Assembly: GCA_963768885.1 (NCBI GenBank)
Contig: CAVYJN010000012.1
Span: forward strand, 1 to 64,000
DNA length: 64,000 nucleotides
Reading direction: 5' to 3'
DNA from: DASRIA01 sp963768885
Lineage (GTDB): Bacteria > Actinomycetota > Thermoleophilia > Solirubrobacterales > JBBDJG01
Below, one piece after another: positions 41,507 through 52,206 of this stretch. The stretch's first letter is position 1. Every line of letters begins with the position of its first letter. The notes beneath the pieces are model-generated. The model was given only the letters and a program-made list of their open reading frames with translations. It had not been told where the DNA came from and did no database searches. The translations under genes were made by a program, and so were the position numbers.

Positions 41507-42313
41507 ATGCCGAAGCCGTACCTGACCATCTGCGCCATCTACCGCGGCGAGGGCCCCTATCTGCGGGAGTGGGTCGCGTTCCACAAGGTCGTCGGGGTCG
41601 AGCGCTTCTACCTGTACGACAACCGCTCCGAGGACGAGCATCGCGAGGCGCTCGCGCCATACGTCGCCGAGGGAACCGTCGAGCCGGTCGACTGGCCCCT
41701 GTTCCCCGGCCAGGTCCAGGCCTACACCGACTGCCTCGAGCGACATCGCGAAGGGCCACGCTGGATCGCTTTCATCGACATCGACGAGTTTCTGTTCTCG
41801 CCGACGGGGCGGTCCCTGCCCGAGGTGCTGGCGCGCTTCGAGCCCTGGGCCGGCGTCGGGGTCAACCGCATCACGTTCGGCACATCGGGCCACGAGACGC
41901 CGCCTCCCGGGCTCGTGATCGAGAACTACACCCGGCGGCTCGACCAGCCGAACTCCCGCAGGCCCGCGGTCAAGAGCATCGTCGACCCGCGCAGAGCGCT
42001 CCGGGCGCTCGACCCGCATCACTTCGAGTACGCCGAGGGGCACGCCGTCGACGAGGCCGAGATTCGCCTCGAGGCGCAGCATTCGGTCTCGGACTCCTGC
42101 ACAACGCTGCGGGTCAACCACTACTTCACGCGGTCCGAGCAGGAGCGCTTCGCCAAGCTGCACCGTCCGCGCGCGGGCGGGGGCGAGTTGCGGCCCACGG
42201 TCATCCGGGCCGGGCAGGGCATCCGCGAGGACGTGCGCTTCGGCGTGCCCGACGACACGATCCTCCGGTATCTCCCGGCAGTGCGGGCCGAGCTCGAGCG
42301 AGTCGGCGGGTGA
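41507..42313 (+). CDS. Glycosyltransferase family 92 (DUF23-like)
   Basis: This 268-residue soluble protein begins YLTICAIYRGEGPYLREWVAFH, followed by FYLYDNRSEDE, a nucleotide-sugar-binding DxD-type segment FIDIDEFLF, and NHYFTRSEQERFAKL near the end. This is the characteristic order of GT92/DUF23 enzymes (galactosyltransferase-like), here as a minimal bacterial form. It is the first glycosyltransferase of the surface-glycan region but is separated from the main cluster by a minus-strand SnoaL-like gene. The donor and acceptor sugars are unknown. Confidence 0.87.
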   Translation: MPKPYLTICAIYRGEGPYLREWVAFHKVVGVERFYLYDNRSEDEHREALAPYVAEGTVEPVDWPLFPGQVQAYTDCLERHREGPRWIAFIDIDEFLFSPTGRSLPEVLARFEPWAGVGVNRITFGTSGHETPPPGLVIENYTRRLDQPNSRRPAVKSIVDPRRALRALDPHHFEYAEGHAVDEAEIRLEAQHSVSDSCTTLRVNHYFTRSEQERFAKLHRPRAGGGELRPTVIRAGQGIREDVRFGVPDDTILRYLPAVRAELERVGG

Positions 42314-42332
42314 CCCCGCCCGCGGGGTCCCG

Positions 42333-42722
42333 CTACCCGTCGGCGACCGCAGCCTCGGCGTCCGCGTAGAAGCGGATGCAGGCCACCTTCCCCCCGTCCA
42401 TCTCGCACACCCAGGCGGCGGGCTGATCGAGCGTCACGCCGCTCGACCGGCCTCGCGCATGGAAGCTTCCCACCACCAGGATCCGGCGCTCGTCCAGGCC
42501 GCGGACCTCGCGCGAGTCGATCCGGAATTCCTCCCAGTCCTCACGCATGTCCTCGAGCCACCGGCGCAGGCCCTCGTGACCCCTGTAGACGAAGCCCTCG
42601 AGCACCGCCCGCACCGGCACCAGCTCGACATCCGGCCGGAGCGTCGCGAGCATTCCCTCGACATCACGTCGATTGAGGGCTGCGAGGCCTGCACGGATGG
42701 TCTCGACATCTTGCTGAGACAT
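42333..42722 (-). CDS. SnoaL-like protein, distant relative of the 22.9-25.3 kb array
   Basis: This 129-residue NTF2-fold protein begins MSQQDVETIRAGLAALN, matching the array consensus MSQENVE, and has RPDVELVPVRAVLEGFVYRGHEGLRRWLEDM and WVCEMDGGKVACIRFYADAEAAVADG. ATG 42722 is chosen for that reason; the longer frame upstream is non-coding-like. GATACT occurs 14 nt upstream, as in the array, suggesting that the promoter moved with the gene. It is convergent with the GT92 gene. Confidence 0.82.
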   Translation of the reverse strand: MSQQDVETIRAGLAALNRRDVEGMLATLRPDVELVPVRAVLEGFVYRGHEGLRRWLEDMREDWEEFRIDSREVRGLDERRILVVGSFHARGRSSGVTLDQPAAWVCEMDGGKVACIRFYADAEAAVADG

Positions 42723-43155
42723 GCCTGCAACCGGGGAGTATCGCGCCTGCAGGGCGCTTGGCGAAGTGCGCCCCGGAGCCGGCTCCGGCGGCCTCCGAAC
42801 CCGCATGGGAATGCGGTCCGACGGGTGGCGCACGCGCCTGTTCACCGCTACGATTGAATGCAGCGCGGTCCGCGGGTCGCGCGGAGAAGGCTCACAGCAG
42901 GGAAACGGCGCCGTCGCAGGGATTCGGGGAGGCGCTTGGAAAATGCGCAATTGCTACCCTAGCCAGGCCCCCTCCGAGTGAGATTCCGGGGACTCGGTTA
43001 TATGGGGCTGCGGGAGGGACGCAGGGATTTTCAACCTCGATAAGCATCGAGTCACGAGCGCGGGCCGACGGAACTCCGAAAGCAGTCCATCGGCATCCAC
43101 TGATCGGCTGAAAGCCCATGGGAAAGCGATTTTCCGGGGTGACGAGAAGATCCAC
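42723..43155. other. 433-bp gap without a complete gene
   Basis: No independent gene is supported. It contains the divergent promoters of the SnoaL-like gene and the glycan cluster. From 42982 to 43155 the frame of the downstream glycosyltransferase stays open. The last part (LKAHGKAIFRGDEKIHVRG, 43108-43164) looks like true protein of that family, so the cluster's first gene probably begins here. Confidence 0.5.
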
Positions 43156-45765
43156 GTGCGGGGTGTCACGTACGGGACCTTCCGTCCCGACGAGGCCGGG
43201 AGCGATTTCCCGCCGGCAGAGGCCGTCGCGGAGGATTTCGCGGGCATGGCCGCCCACGGAGTGAACTCCGTGCGCACTTATACGGTCCCTCCTCGGTGGC
43301 TGCTCGACCTCGCCCACGAGCACGGTCTCTGGGTGATGGTCGGCATCCCCTGGGAGCAGCACGTCACCTTCCTCGGCGACCGCCGCCGGGCCGCGGCGAT
43401 CGAGCGCAACGTGCGCGCGGCCGTCCGGTCCTGCGCGGCCCACCCCGCGGTCCTCTGCTACGCGATCGGAAACGAGATCCCCGCCTCGATCGTGCGCTGG
43501 CACGGGCGGCGGCGGATCGAGCGCTTCCTGCGACGCCTCTACGACGCGGCGAAGCGCGAGGATCCCACGGCGCTCGTCACCTACGTGAACTACCCCAGCA
43601 CCGAGTACCTCCAGCTGCCCTTCATCGACCTCGTCTGCTTCAACGTCTTCCTCGAGTCCGGCCCGCAGTTCGAGTCCTACCTCGCCCGCCTCCAGAACAT
43701 CGCCGGAGACCGGCCCCTGCTCGTGACCGAGGCGGGGCTCGACTCGTTGCGCAACTCCGAGGAGGCCCAGGCCAAGGCGCTCGACTGGCAGGTGCGCACC
43801 GCCTTCTCCGGGGGTTGCGCGGGCATGTTCGTCTTCTCGTGGACCGACGAGTGGCACCGCGGCGGCTTCGACATCGACGACTGGGCGTTCGGCCTCGTGG
43901 ACCGGGACCGGGCCCCGAAGCAGGCGCTCGCGACGGTCGGAAAGGCCTTCTCCGAGACGCCCTTCAGGGAGGACCCCGCCTGGCCCCGGATCTCGGTGGT
44001 CGTGTGCGCGTACAACAGCGAGGACACGCTGAAGAGCTGCTTCGACGGGCTGCGGGCGCTCGAGTACCCGGACTACGAGGTGATCGTCGTGAACGACGGC
44101 TCGACCGACCGCACGGACGCGATCACCCGGGAGTACGGCTTCCGCCTGATCAGCACGGAGAACCAGGGGCTGGCGAATGCGCGCAACGAGGGGCTCCATG
44201 CCGCCTCGGGGGAGATCGTCGCGTACATGGACGCCGACGCGCGCCCCGACCCGCACTGGCTCGCGCATCTCGCGACCGCCTTCCTCAAGGCCTCGCACGC
44301 CGGCATCGGCGGCCCGAACATCCCGCCCCCGGACGACGGCGAGGTCGCGGAGTGCGTGGCGAACGCTCCCGGCGGCCCGATCCACGTGCTGCTCTCCGAC
44401 GAGATCGCCGAGCACATCCCGGGATGCAACATGGCCTTCTGGAAGTCGAGCCTGCTGGCGATCGGCGGCTTCGACCCGCAGTTCTGCATCGCCGGCGACG
44501 ACGTCGACATCTGCTGGCGGCTCCAGCAGCAGGGGTGGACCGTCGGGTTCAGCCCGGGCGCCGTCGTCTGGCATCACCGCCGCGATCACATGCGCGCGTA
44601 CTTCAAGCAGCAGTTCGAGTACGGCAAGGCCGAGGCCCTGCTGGAGCGCAAGTGGCCCGAGCGCTACAACCGCGCCGGGCATCTCGCATGGGCCGGCCGC
44701 GTCTACGGCGCCCCTCCCTCGAAGCTGCTCAGCGGCCGCTGGAAGATCTACTACGGCACCTGGGGGACCGGGCTGTTCCAATCGGTCTACCAGCCGGCGC
44801 CCGGCATCCTCGGCTCACTGCCGTTGATGCCCGAGTGGTACCTGGTGATCGCCGGGCTCGCGGGCATCTCGGCGCTGGGCGCGCTGTGGCCCCCGCTGCT
44901 GCTGGCGGTCCCGGTCCTGGTGGCCGCCGTGCTCGCGCTCGTGTACAAGGCCGCGCTCGGCGGCATGCACGGCACCGTGTCCGCCGGCCGCTCCCGGTTC
45001 ACGCGCTGGCGAATGCGCCTGCGCACCGGCCTGCTGTACCTGCTTCAGCCCGCCGCGCGCCTGGGCGGGCGACTGCGCTTCGGCTTGTCGCCGTGGCGGC
45101 GGCGCTCGGCGCCGCGTCTCGGCCTTCCGATCCCGCGCAGCCGCAGCATCTGGAGCGAGCACTGGCGCGCTCCGGACGAGCGCGTCGCGCGTCTCGACAA
45201 GGCCCTGCGACGGGTCGGCGGGGTGGTCTTCTCCGGCGGCGACTACGAGCGCTGGGACCTCTATGTGCGCGGAGGCATGCTCGGCTCGATGCGGCTGCGC
45301 GTCGCGGTCGAGGAGCACGGCGGCGGCCGTCAGCTGGTCCGCATCCGCTCGTGGCCGCGCTTCTCGCGGATCGGGGCCGCCGTCGCACTCGGTTTTGCTG
45401 GGCTCGGCGTGGGCGCGGCGCTCGACGGCATCTGGATCGCGGCGGCGATCCTCGGCGCCGCAATGATGCTGATCATCGTCTCGACGATCCAGGACTGCGC
45501 GACCGCCGCCGGCGTGATGCGCATCGCGCTCGCCGAGGAGGCGGAGAACGCCGGGCGCGAGCTCGCGCCACATGCGCCGTCGTCGTCGCGGCCGGCGCCG
45601 AGCATCGCGGGCAACGGCTTCGCCCCCGCCGTCGACGTGCACCACGCCCACAACGGCGGCGCGGCGAACGGCGTCACGGAGCTGGGGCGGCGCAACGGCA
45701 ACGCGGTTCCCTCGCCGTTGAGCCTCACGGATCGAGGCCTCAACGCGACGAACCGGGAGGAGTGA
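43156..45765 (+). CDS. Glycoside-hydrolase-like domain fused to a membrane GT2 glycosyltransferase
   Basis: At least 869 residues. Residues 1-275 form a TIM-barrel glycosidase-like domain of the GH2/GH5 type (RGVTYGTFRPDE, CYAIGNEIPAS with the usual NE, LVTEAGLDS with a second Glu, FVFSWTDEW). Residues 277-520 are a GT-A domain (ISVVVCAYNSEDTLKSC, VNDGSTDRTDA, YMDADARPDP, GGFDPQFCIAGDDVDICWR). Membrane segments follow near 560-600 and 755-785. It probably polymerises or transfers a surface sugar. The start is uncertain: GTG 43156 is the first canonical codon in frame, but homology begins upstream. ATG 43118 would fit if one T is missing from the T4 run at 43130-43133. Confidence 0.87.
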   Translation: MRGVTYGTFRPDEAGSDFPPAEAVAEDFAGMAAHGVNSVRTYTVPPRWLLDLAHEHGLWVMVGIPWEQHVTFLGDRRRAAAIERNVRAAVRSCAAHPAVLCYAIGNEIPASIVRWHGRRRIERFLRRLYDAAKREDPTALVTYVNYPSTEYLQLPFIDLVCFNVFLESGPQFESYLARLQNIAGDRPLLVTEAGLDSLRNSEEAQAKALDWQVRTAFSGGCAGMFVFSWTDEWHRGGFDIDDWAFGLVDRDRAPKQALATVGKAFSETPFREDPAWPRISVVVCAYNSEDTLKSCFDGLRALEYPDYEVIVVNDGSTDRTDAITREYGFRLISTENQGLANARNEGLHAASGEIVAYMDADARPDPHWLAHLATAFLKASHAGIGGPNIPPPDDGEVAECVANAPGGPIHVLLSDEIAEHIPGCNMAFWKSSLLAIGGFDPQFCIAGDDVDICWRLQQQGWTVGFSPGAVVWHHRRDHMRAYFKQQFEYGKAEALLERKWPERYNRAGHLAWAGRVYGAPPSKLLSGRWKIYYGTWGTGLFQSVYQPAPGILGSLPLMPEWYLVIAGLAGISALGALWPPLLLAVPVLVAAVLALVYKAALGGMHGTVSAGRSRFTRWRMRLRTGLLYLLQPAARLGGRLRFGLSPWRRRSAPRLGLPIPRSRSIWSEHWRAPDERVARLDKALRRVGGVVFSGGDYERWDLYVRGGMLGSMRLRVAVEEHGGGRQLVRIRSWPRFSRIGAAVALGFAGLGVGAALDGIWIAAAILGAAMMLIIVSTIQDCATAAGVMRIALAEEAENAGRELAPHAPSSSRPAPSIAGNGFAPAVDVHHAHNGGAANGVTELGRRNGNAVPSPLSLTDRGLNATNREE

Positions 45766-45775
45766 GACTGCAGTA

Positions 45776-48197
45776 GTGAAAGTCCCGTTCCGGCGACGAC
45801 GCGATCCGAACGAAGTCGGAGCCTGGGACCAGTGGAAGATCCTCCCCAAGGCTCTCCCGTATCTCAGGCCCTACCGGAAGCTCGTCGTCGTATCCCTGAT
45901 CTTGACGGTCACCGGCGCCGCCGTCGGGCTCGCGGGGCCCTGGCCGCTCGCGATCGTGATCGACGACGTGATCCTCGGCGGCGCGCCCGGCGCCGCGCCG
46001 CCGGGCATCCTGCAGCCGCTCTTCGGTCAGGACCCGGACCCGTACAAGCTGCTCGTCTTCATCGTCGCCCTCGGGTTCCTGATCTCGATCCTGGATCACG
46101 GCGTCCGCGTGTTCAGCGACTACGTGAACGCCAAGATCGAGCAGAACATCGTGCTCGACCTGCGCAGCGACCTGTTCGACCACGTGACGAAGCTCTCGCT
46201 GACCTACCACGACGAGCGTCACACCGGAATGCTGATGGGCCTGATCAACAACCAGGCCTCGGCCCTCGGCGCGATCGTGATGTCGTTCCCGCCGATCGTC
46301 GAGAGCGTCCTGATGCTGATCGGGATGCTGATCATCGCGCTGCTGATCGACTGGCAGGTGACGCTCGTCTCGCTGGTCTGCATACCGTTCCTCTACTGGG
46401 CCATCGGCCTGTACGGCACGCGCATCGTTCCGCGCATCCAGCGGGTGCAGGGCCTCGAGCTGCGTTCCCTGTCGATCGTCTTCGAGGCGATGACGATGCT
46501 GCGAGTGATCGTCTCCTTCGGCCGCCGCCGGCTCGAGCACTACCGCTTCACCACCCAGGGCAGGACGGCGGTCGACGCGCGCGTGCGGCTCACGGTCTTC
46601 CAGACGATGTTCTCGCTGGGCGTCTCGACGGCGATCGCGCTCGGTACCGCGATCGTGCTGGGCTTCGGCGCCTACCACGTGCTCCAGGGCAAGATCACGC
46701 TCGGCCAGATGACTGTCCTGATCTCGTACATCGCGGCCGTGTACCAGCCGCTCACGCAGGTCAGCGAGACGATCGGCCACCTGCACCAGAGCTTCGTCTT
46801 CCTGAACGCCTCGATGTCGATCCTCGCCGAGAAGCCCGAGGTCGTCGAGAAGGAGAACGCGCTCGACATCGGGCGCGCACAAGGCGCGGTCGAGTTCGAG
46901 GACGTGAGCTTCTCCTACAAGGGCCGCCAGGACACGCTGAAGGACATCTCGTTCAGATGCAAAGGCGGCGACCGGGTGGCGGTCGTCGGGCCGACAGGCG
47001 CCGGGAAGACGACGTTGATGAACCTGCTCGTGCGCTTCTACGACCCGAAGTCGGGCACGATCAGGATCGACGGGCACGACACGCGCGACCTGACGCTGGA
47101 CTGCCTGCGCGACCAGTTCAGCCTCGTGATGCAGACGCCGCTGCTGTTCTCCGGCTCGATCGCGGACAACATCCGCTACGGCAAGCTCGACGCCACGATG
47201 GACGACATCGTCGACGGCCGCCCGGCGGCGAACTGCCACGACTTCATCTCGAGCCTTCCCGAAGGGCTACGACACCGAGCTCGGTGAGGGCGGCGCGCAG
47301 CTGTCGGGCGGCGAGCGCCAGCGGATCGCGGTCGCACGCGCGTTCATCCGCGGCGCGCCGATCCTGATCCTCGACGAGCCGACCTCGGCGATCGACTCGA
47401 AGACCGAGGCCGTGATCCTCGACGCGCTCGAGAATCTGATGGTCGGGCGAACCTCCTTCATGATCGCCCACCGCCTCTCGACGATCCGCGACGCGGACCT
47501 GATCCTGGTCCTGAACCACGGCGAGCTGGTCGAGCAGGGCACCCACGACGAGCTGCTCGCGCGACAAGGGCCTCTACTACCAGCTCTACGAGGCCCAGAC
47601 CGGGCGCGCCGCAGCGATCGAGGCCCAGTACGCGCAGGAGGCGCTCGCGGGCGGCGACTCCGAGCGCGGCGTCTCCGACATCATCGCGGAGGTCGCCACG
47701 GCCGAGGCGCTGGCGCGTTACGAAGGGGAGGCTGCGGAGCACGAGGACGAGCACGCGGGCGGGAACGGTTCACACGAGGATCGCGAGCCCGCTGGGCCGC
47801 CCGCCCGCCCTCCGGGCCTGTGGGCGCCGATCGTCCCGCAGCCGGGCGGCCGTGCCGGCGCGGCGCTCCCGGCGCCGCCGTGCCGGCAGCGCCGGTGGTG
47901 CCGCAGCCCAACGGCGACTCGGGCGCCAACGGCGGACATGCCAACGGGGACCAGACGGAGGTCACCGAGAAGGTGATCGAGACGCTCACGGATGCGGTCC
48001 GCCAGCGCATCCGGACGGCGCTCGACACCAGCGCGTCCGGCGGCGCCGCGGCCGACCGGCGCGGGCAGCCTGGAGCAGAGACAGGCAAGGCGGTGCCCGA
48101 CAACGGCACCGAGGAGAGCGACGGCGACGCGGATGGCCCATCGGGGCCCGACGCACCCGGCCCTCCCCGCGCGGCGGGCGATGACGCCGGGACCTGA
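45776..48197 (+). CDS. ABC exporter (MsbA-like half transporter), three frameshifts in the 3' part
   Basis: The first 504 codons are intact: about six membrane helices (residues 35-310), then VEFEDVSFSY and Walker A GPTGAGKTT. Small shifts near 47265 (+1), 47566 (+1) and 47870 (-1) separate the rest, which continues GYDTELGEGGAQLSGGERQR (signature), ILILDEPTSAIDSK (Walker B) and the H-loop IAHRLSTIRDADL. A long acidic, low-complexity tail then runs to the stop at 48197. Corrected length is about 806 residues. It probably exports or flips a lipid-linked glycan made by the cluster. The start is GTG 45776. The stop overlaps the next ATG (48181). Confidence 0.8.
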
Positions 48198-50669
48198 CAG
48201 CGCTTCGAAGAAGATCGTCCTGCTGGGGATGATGACCAGGATCCCCGTGGCGGGAGTGGTCTGGCAGACCGTGCACTACCTGCTCGGCCTCGAGCGCCTC
48301 GGGCTACGAGGCCTACTACGTCGAGACGCACGCGCGCACGCCCGGGATGCTGATGGAGCGCGAGGAGGACGACAGCTCCGCGCGCGCGGCCGCGTTCGTC
48401 GACGGCGTCATGCGTCGCTTCGGGTTTCGCGACCGCTGGGCGTTCTTCGGCCTGCACGACGACAACCGCTGCTTCGGCATGAGCGAAGTCGCAGCTGCGG
48501 CGCCTGTACGGCGAGGCCCTGTGCCTGATCAACCTGCACGGCGGGACCGAGCCGCGGCCCGAGCTGTACGCGACGGACCGGCTCGTCTATCTCGAGACGG
48601 ACCCCGTGCAGCTGCAGGCCGAGCTGCACCACGGCCTGCAGGCGTCGTTCGACTTCCTCGAGCCGCACTGCTCGTTCTTCACCTACGCGGAGAACTACGG
48701 GAACCCTGACTGCAAGCTGCCCCGGCAGGACCGCTTCCCGTTCCACCCCACCCGCCAGCCCGTGATCATGGACTTCTGGCGCGGACAGGGACGGCCGGGC
48801 GACCGCTTCACGACCGTCGGCAACTGGCGCCAGCCGTGGCGTGAGATCGAGCTCGACGGCGAGCGTTACAGCTGGAGCAAGCACCACGAGTTCATGAAGT
48901 TCGTCGACCTCCCGCAGCGCACGTCCCAGCCGTTCGAGCTCGCGCTCTCGAGCTACGAGCCCGAGGACAAGCGGATGCTCGAGGAGCACGGCTGGCAGGT
49001 GCGCCATGCGCTCGACTTCTCGATCGATCCCGACGAGTACCGCGACTACGTGACCGACTCGCGCGGCGAGTTCACCGTCGCCAAGGACCAGAACGTGCGC
49101 CTGCGCACGGGCTGGTTCAGCGACCGCAGCATCACCTACCTGGCCGCCGGCCGTCCGGTGATCAGCCAGGACACCGGGTTCTCGAACGTCTTCCCGACCG
49201 GCGAGGGACTGTTCGGCTTCTCCACGACCGACGAGATCCTGGCCGCCGTCGAGGCGATCAACTCCGACTACCCGCGCCACAGCCGCGCGGCGGAGGAGAT
49301 CGCGCGCGAGTACTTCGCCCACGACGTCGTGCTCGGCCGCCTGCTCGAGGACGTCGGCGTGGACCTCTGCGGCGGCCGCGGCTACATCGTCACGCGCCAC
49401 GGACACCGGCCCGTTCCCGGCGGACCTCGAGCTCGAGCCGGTGTCGCGCCGTCCCACGCGGCTGGCCCCCGAGACGCAGGCGCACGTCGAGTCGCGCCCG
49501 GTGCCCGTGCACACGCTGCGGCCGTGGCCCGGCTGCACGCCGGTCAGCATCGTGATGACGTGCCACGACAACCTGCTGTTCACCCGCATGTGCGGTGGAG
49601 AGCGTGCTCGCCTGCACGGAGTACCCGAACCACGAGCTGATCGTGGTCGACAACGGCTCCGCGGACGGCACCCAGGAGTACCTGCGCCGAGCTCACGCGC
49701 TGCAACGCGCACGTGCGGCTCGTGCTGAACCCCGGCAACGCCGGCTTCGCGCGTGCCTGCAACCAGGGTCTGGCGCTCGCCGACGGCGACATGCTGGTGC
49801 TCCTCAACGACGACACGCTGGTGACGCCCGGCTGGCTCCCGCGCCTGATCGCTCCGCTGCGCGACCCCGCGATCGGCCTGGCGGGAGCGGTGACGAACCG
49901 CATCGGCAACGAGGCCAGGTCCCCGCCGGCTATCGCACCTGGGGTGAGCTGCGGGAGTTCGCCGCCGAGCGCGCCGGCTCCCATGCGGGCGGCGTGTTCG
50001 ACATCGGCACCGTGACGATGTTCTGCCTCGCCATGCGGCGGGACGCCTGGGAGCGGATCGGACCGCTCGACCAGCGGTTCGAGATCGGCATGCTCGAGGA
50101 CGACGACTACTCGCGGCGGGCGCGCGCGGCGGGCTACCGGCTGGTGTGCGCGGAGAACGCGTTCGTGCACCACTTCGGGGAGACCTCGTTCGGCAAGCTG
50201 GTCTCCACCGGCCGTTACGGCGAGATCCTCGAGGAGAACAAGCGGCGCTTCGAGGAGAAGTGGGGCGAGCCGTGGCAGCCCTACGAGCGGCGTCACGACC
50301 CGGGCTACGAGGCGTTGCGCACCCGCGATCAGGGAGATCGTCGCCGACGCCGTGCCGGCCGATGCGACCGTGCTCGTCGTGAGCAAGGGCGACCCCGAGC
50401 TGCTCCGGCTCGGTGGACGGGCGGCACGCCACTTCCCCGCGGAGGCCGACGGCACCTGGGCCGGTCACCATCCCGCCGACAGCGGCGAGGCCGTCGCGAG
50501 CCTGGAGGCGATGCGCGCGGCCGGTGGCGAGTTCATCGTCTTCCCGCGCACGGGCATGTGGTGGCTGGAGCACTACGAAGGCCTCCAGCAGCACCTCGAG
50601 AGCCGTTATGACGCCGTCGTGCGCGACGACGAGTGCGTCATCTTCGCCCTCAACGGGCGCCGGTCGTGA
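48181..50669 (+). CDS. Three-module glycosyltransferase (GT-B-like + GT2 + WWLEHY module), seven frameshifts
   Basis: Six +1 and one -1 shifts (about 48302, 48487, 49361, 49594, 49687, 49917, 50327) interrupt an otherwise continuous 827-residue protein. The first module (residues 1-400) resembles the glycosyltransferase encoded at 60895: VWQTVHYLLGLERLG, GWFSDRSITYLAAGRPV. The second is GT2: SIVMTCHDNLLFT, VVDNGSADGTQEYL, LLNDDTLVTPGW, MLEDDDYSRRARAAG. The last 110 residues are the recurring module (VLVVSKGDPELLRLGG, RTGMWWLEHYEGL). Frame continuity on both sides of each break argues for sequence error. The last codons overlap the next start. Confidence 0.75.
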
Positions 50670-52118
50670 CCGACCCGCGGTGCTCCATCGTGATCCCCGT
50701 CCACAACCGCGCGGGGCTGACCCGGCGCTGCCTCGACACGATCCTCGCCGACCCGCCGCGCACGACCGTTCGAGATCCTGGTCGTGGACGACGCCTCCGA
50801 CGACGAGACGCCCACCCTGCTCGCCGGGATGCCCGCCCCGGTCCGCGCACTGCGTCGCGACCGCAACGGGGGCTTCGCGCAGGCATGCAACGACGGCGCC
50901 GCCGACGCGCACGGTGAGCTGCTGGTCTTCCTCAACAACGACACCGAGCCGAGAGCCGGATGGCTCGATGCCCTGGTGTCGTACCTCGACCGTCACCCCG
51001 CGGCCGGCGTCGTCGGCGCCAGGCTCCTGTTCCCCGACGAGACCGTGCAGCACGCCGGCGTGGTCGTCTGCCAGGACGGTCGTCCCCGGCATCTCTACGC
51101 GGGCTTCCCGGCCGACCATCCGGCGGTCACCCGTCCACGGGAGCTTCAGGCCGTGACCGCCGCATGCATGCTCGTGCGGCGGGAGGCGTTCGCCGACGCG
51201 CGAGGCTTCGACCCGGCCTTCCGCAACTCGCTCGAGGACGTCGACCTCTGCCTGCGGCTGCGCGAGACGGGACTCGAGGTGCACTACTGCCCGGACAGCG
51301 TCGTGACGCACCTGGAGTCGGTGTCGCGGGGTCGCGGGTCGCGGGACGTCCAGCACAACTTCGATCTCTTCCGCGAGCGCTGGGAGGGCCGCGTGCGCCG
51401 CGACGACATCGATCACTACCTCGCCGACGGGCTGCTGCGGCTGCGCTACCGCGATCGTTATCCGATCGGCATCGAGGCCTCGCCCGAGCTGGCGGGCAGC
51501 CTGAGCGACCCCGGCGAGCTGAACCGGCTCGTGGAGCGCCAGCAGCGCCATATCTCGGACCTGTTGCAGGAGGTCGTGAGGCTGACCGCGCATGTCGCCG
51601 AGCTGGAGCTTGGAGGTGCGCCGTCCGCCGTCGGCCCTGGGGCGGAGGAGGCCAAGAGCCTCGAGGAGGTCGAGGAGATCGAGATGCGGATCCTCGAGCT
51701 CCAGCAGCGGCTGGCGGCGGCGTCGAACGGCTTCCAGCCGAGCGAGATCCTCGGGTACCGCAAGCAGCTCGCCGATATACATGCGGTGGTCGACGAGCGC
51801 GTGCCGGAGGGAGCCATCGTGCTCGTGATCAGCCGCGGCGACGAGGAGGCGCTCGATCTCGGCGGACGGCGCGCGTGGCACTTCCCCCAGGAGGGGGACG
51901 GCACGTACGCGGGGAGCTACCCGCGCGACTCCGAGGAGGCGGTGGCGCACCTCGAGCGCCTGCGCGAGCGCGGCGCGCAGTACCTGCTCGTGCCCGGCAC
52001 GTCGGCCTGGTGGCTCGAGCACTACGAGGGTTTCGCGCGCCACCTGCGCCAGCGCTACCGGCCGTTGACCGAGCGTGAGGAGTGTGCCCTCTACGCGCTG
52101 GAGACGGCGCCTCGATGA
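50666..52118 (+). CDS. GT2 glycosyltransferase with C-terminal WWLEHY module (one frameshift near 50768)
   Basis: Corrected length is 483 residues. GT2 domain: CSIVIPVHNRAGLTRRCL, then after the +1 break FEILVVDDASDDETPTLL, GGFAQACNDGAA, LLVFLNNDTEPRAGW, ACMLVRREAF and NSLEDVDLCLRLRETG. A coiled coil follows near residues 290-360 (LVERQQRHISDLLQEVVRL, EEIEMRILELQQRL), then the module with VLVISRGDEEALDLGGRRAWHFP, GTYAGSYP and TSAWWLEHYEGFARHL. GTG 50666 overlaps the previous stop (GTGA). It is a cytoplasmic transferase in glycan assembly. The coiled coil suggests oligomerisation. Confidence 0.82.
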
Positions 52119-52206
52119 CCGCCTTGGACGGTCGGACCCGGTGGATACCCTCTGTGGGACCGCCGCGAGGGCCGAATGCGTCCACGGGCGGGAGGACGCG
52201 CACGCC

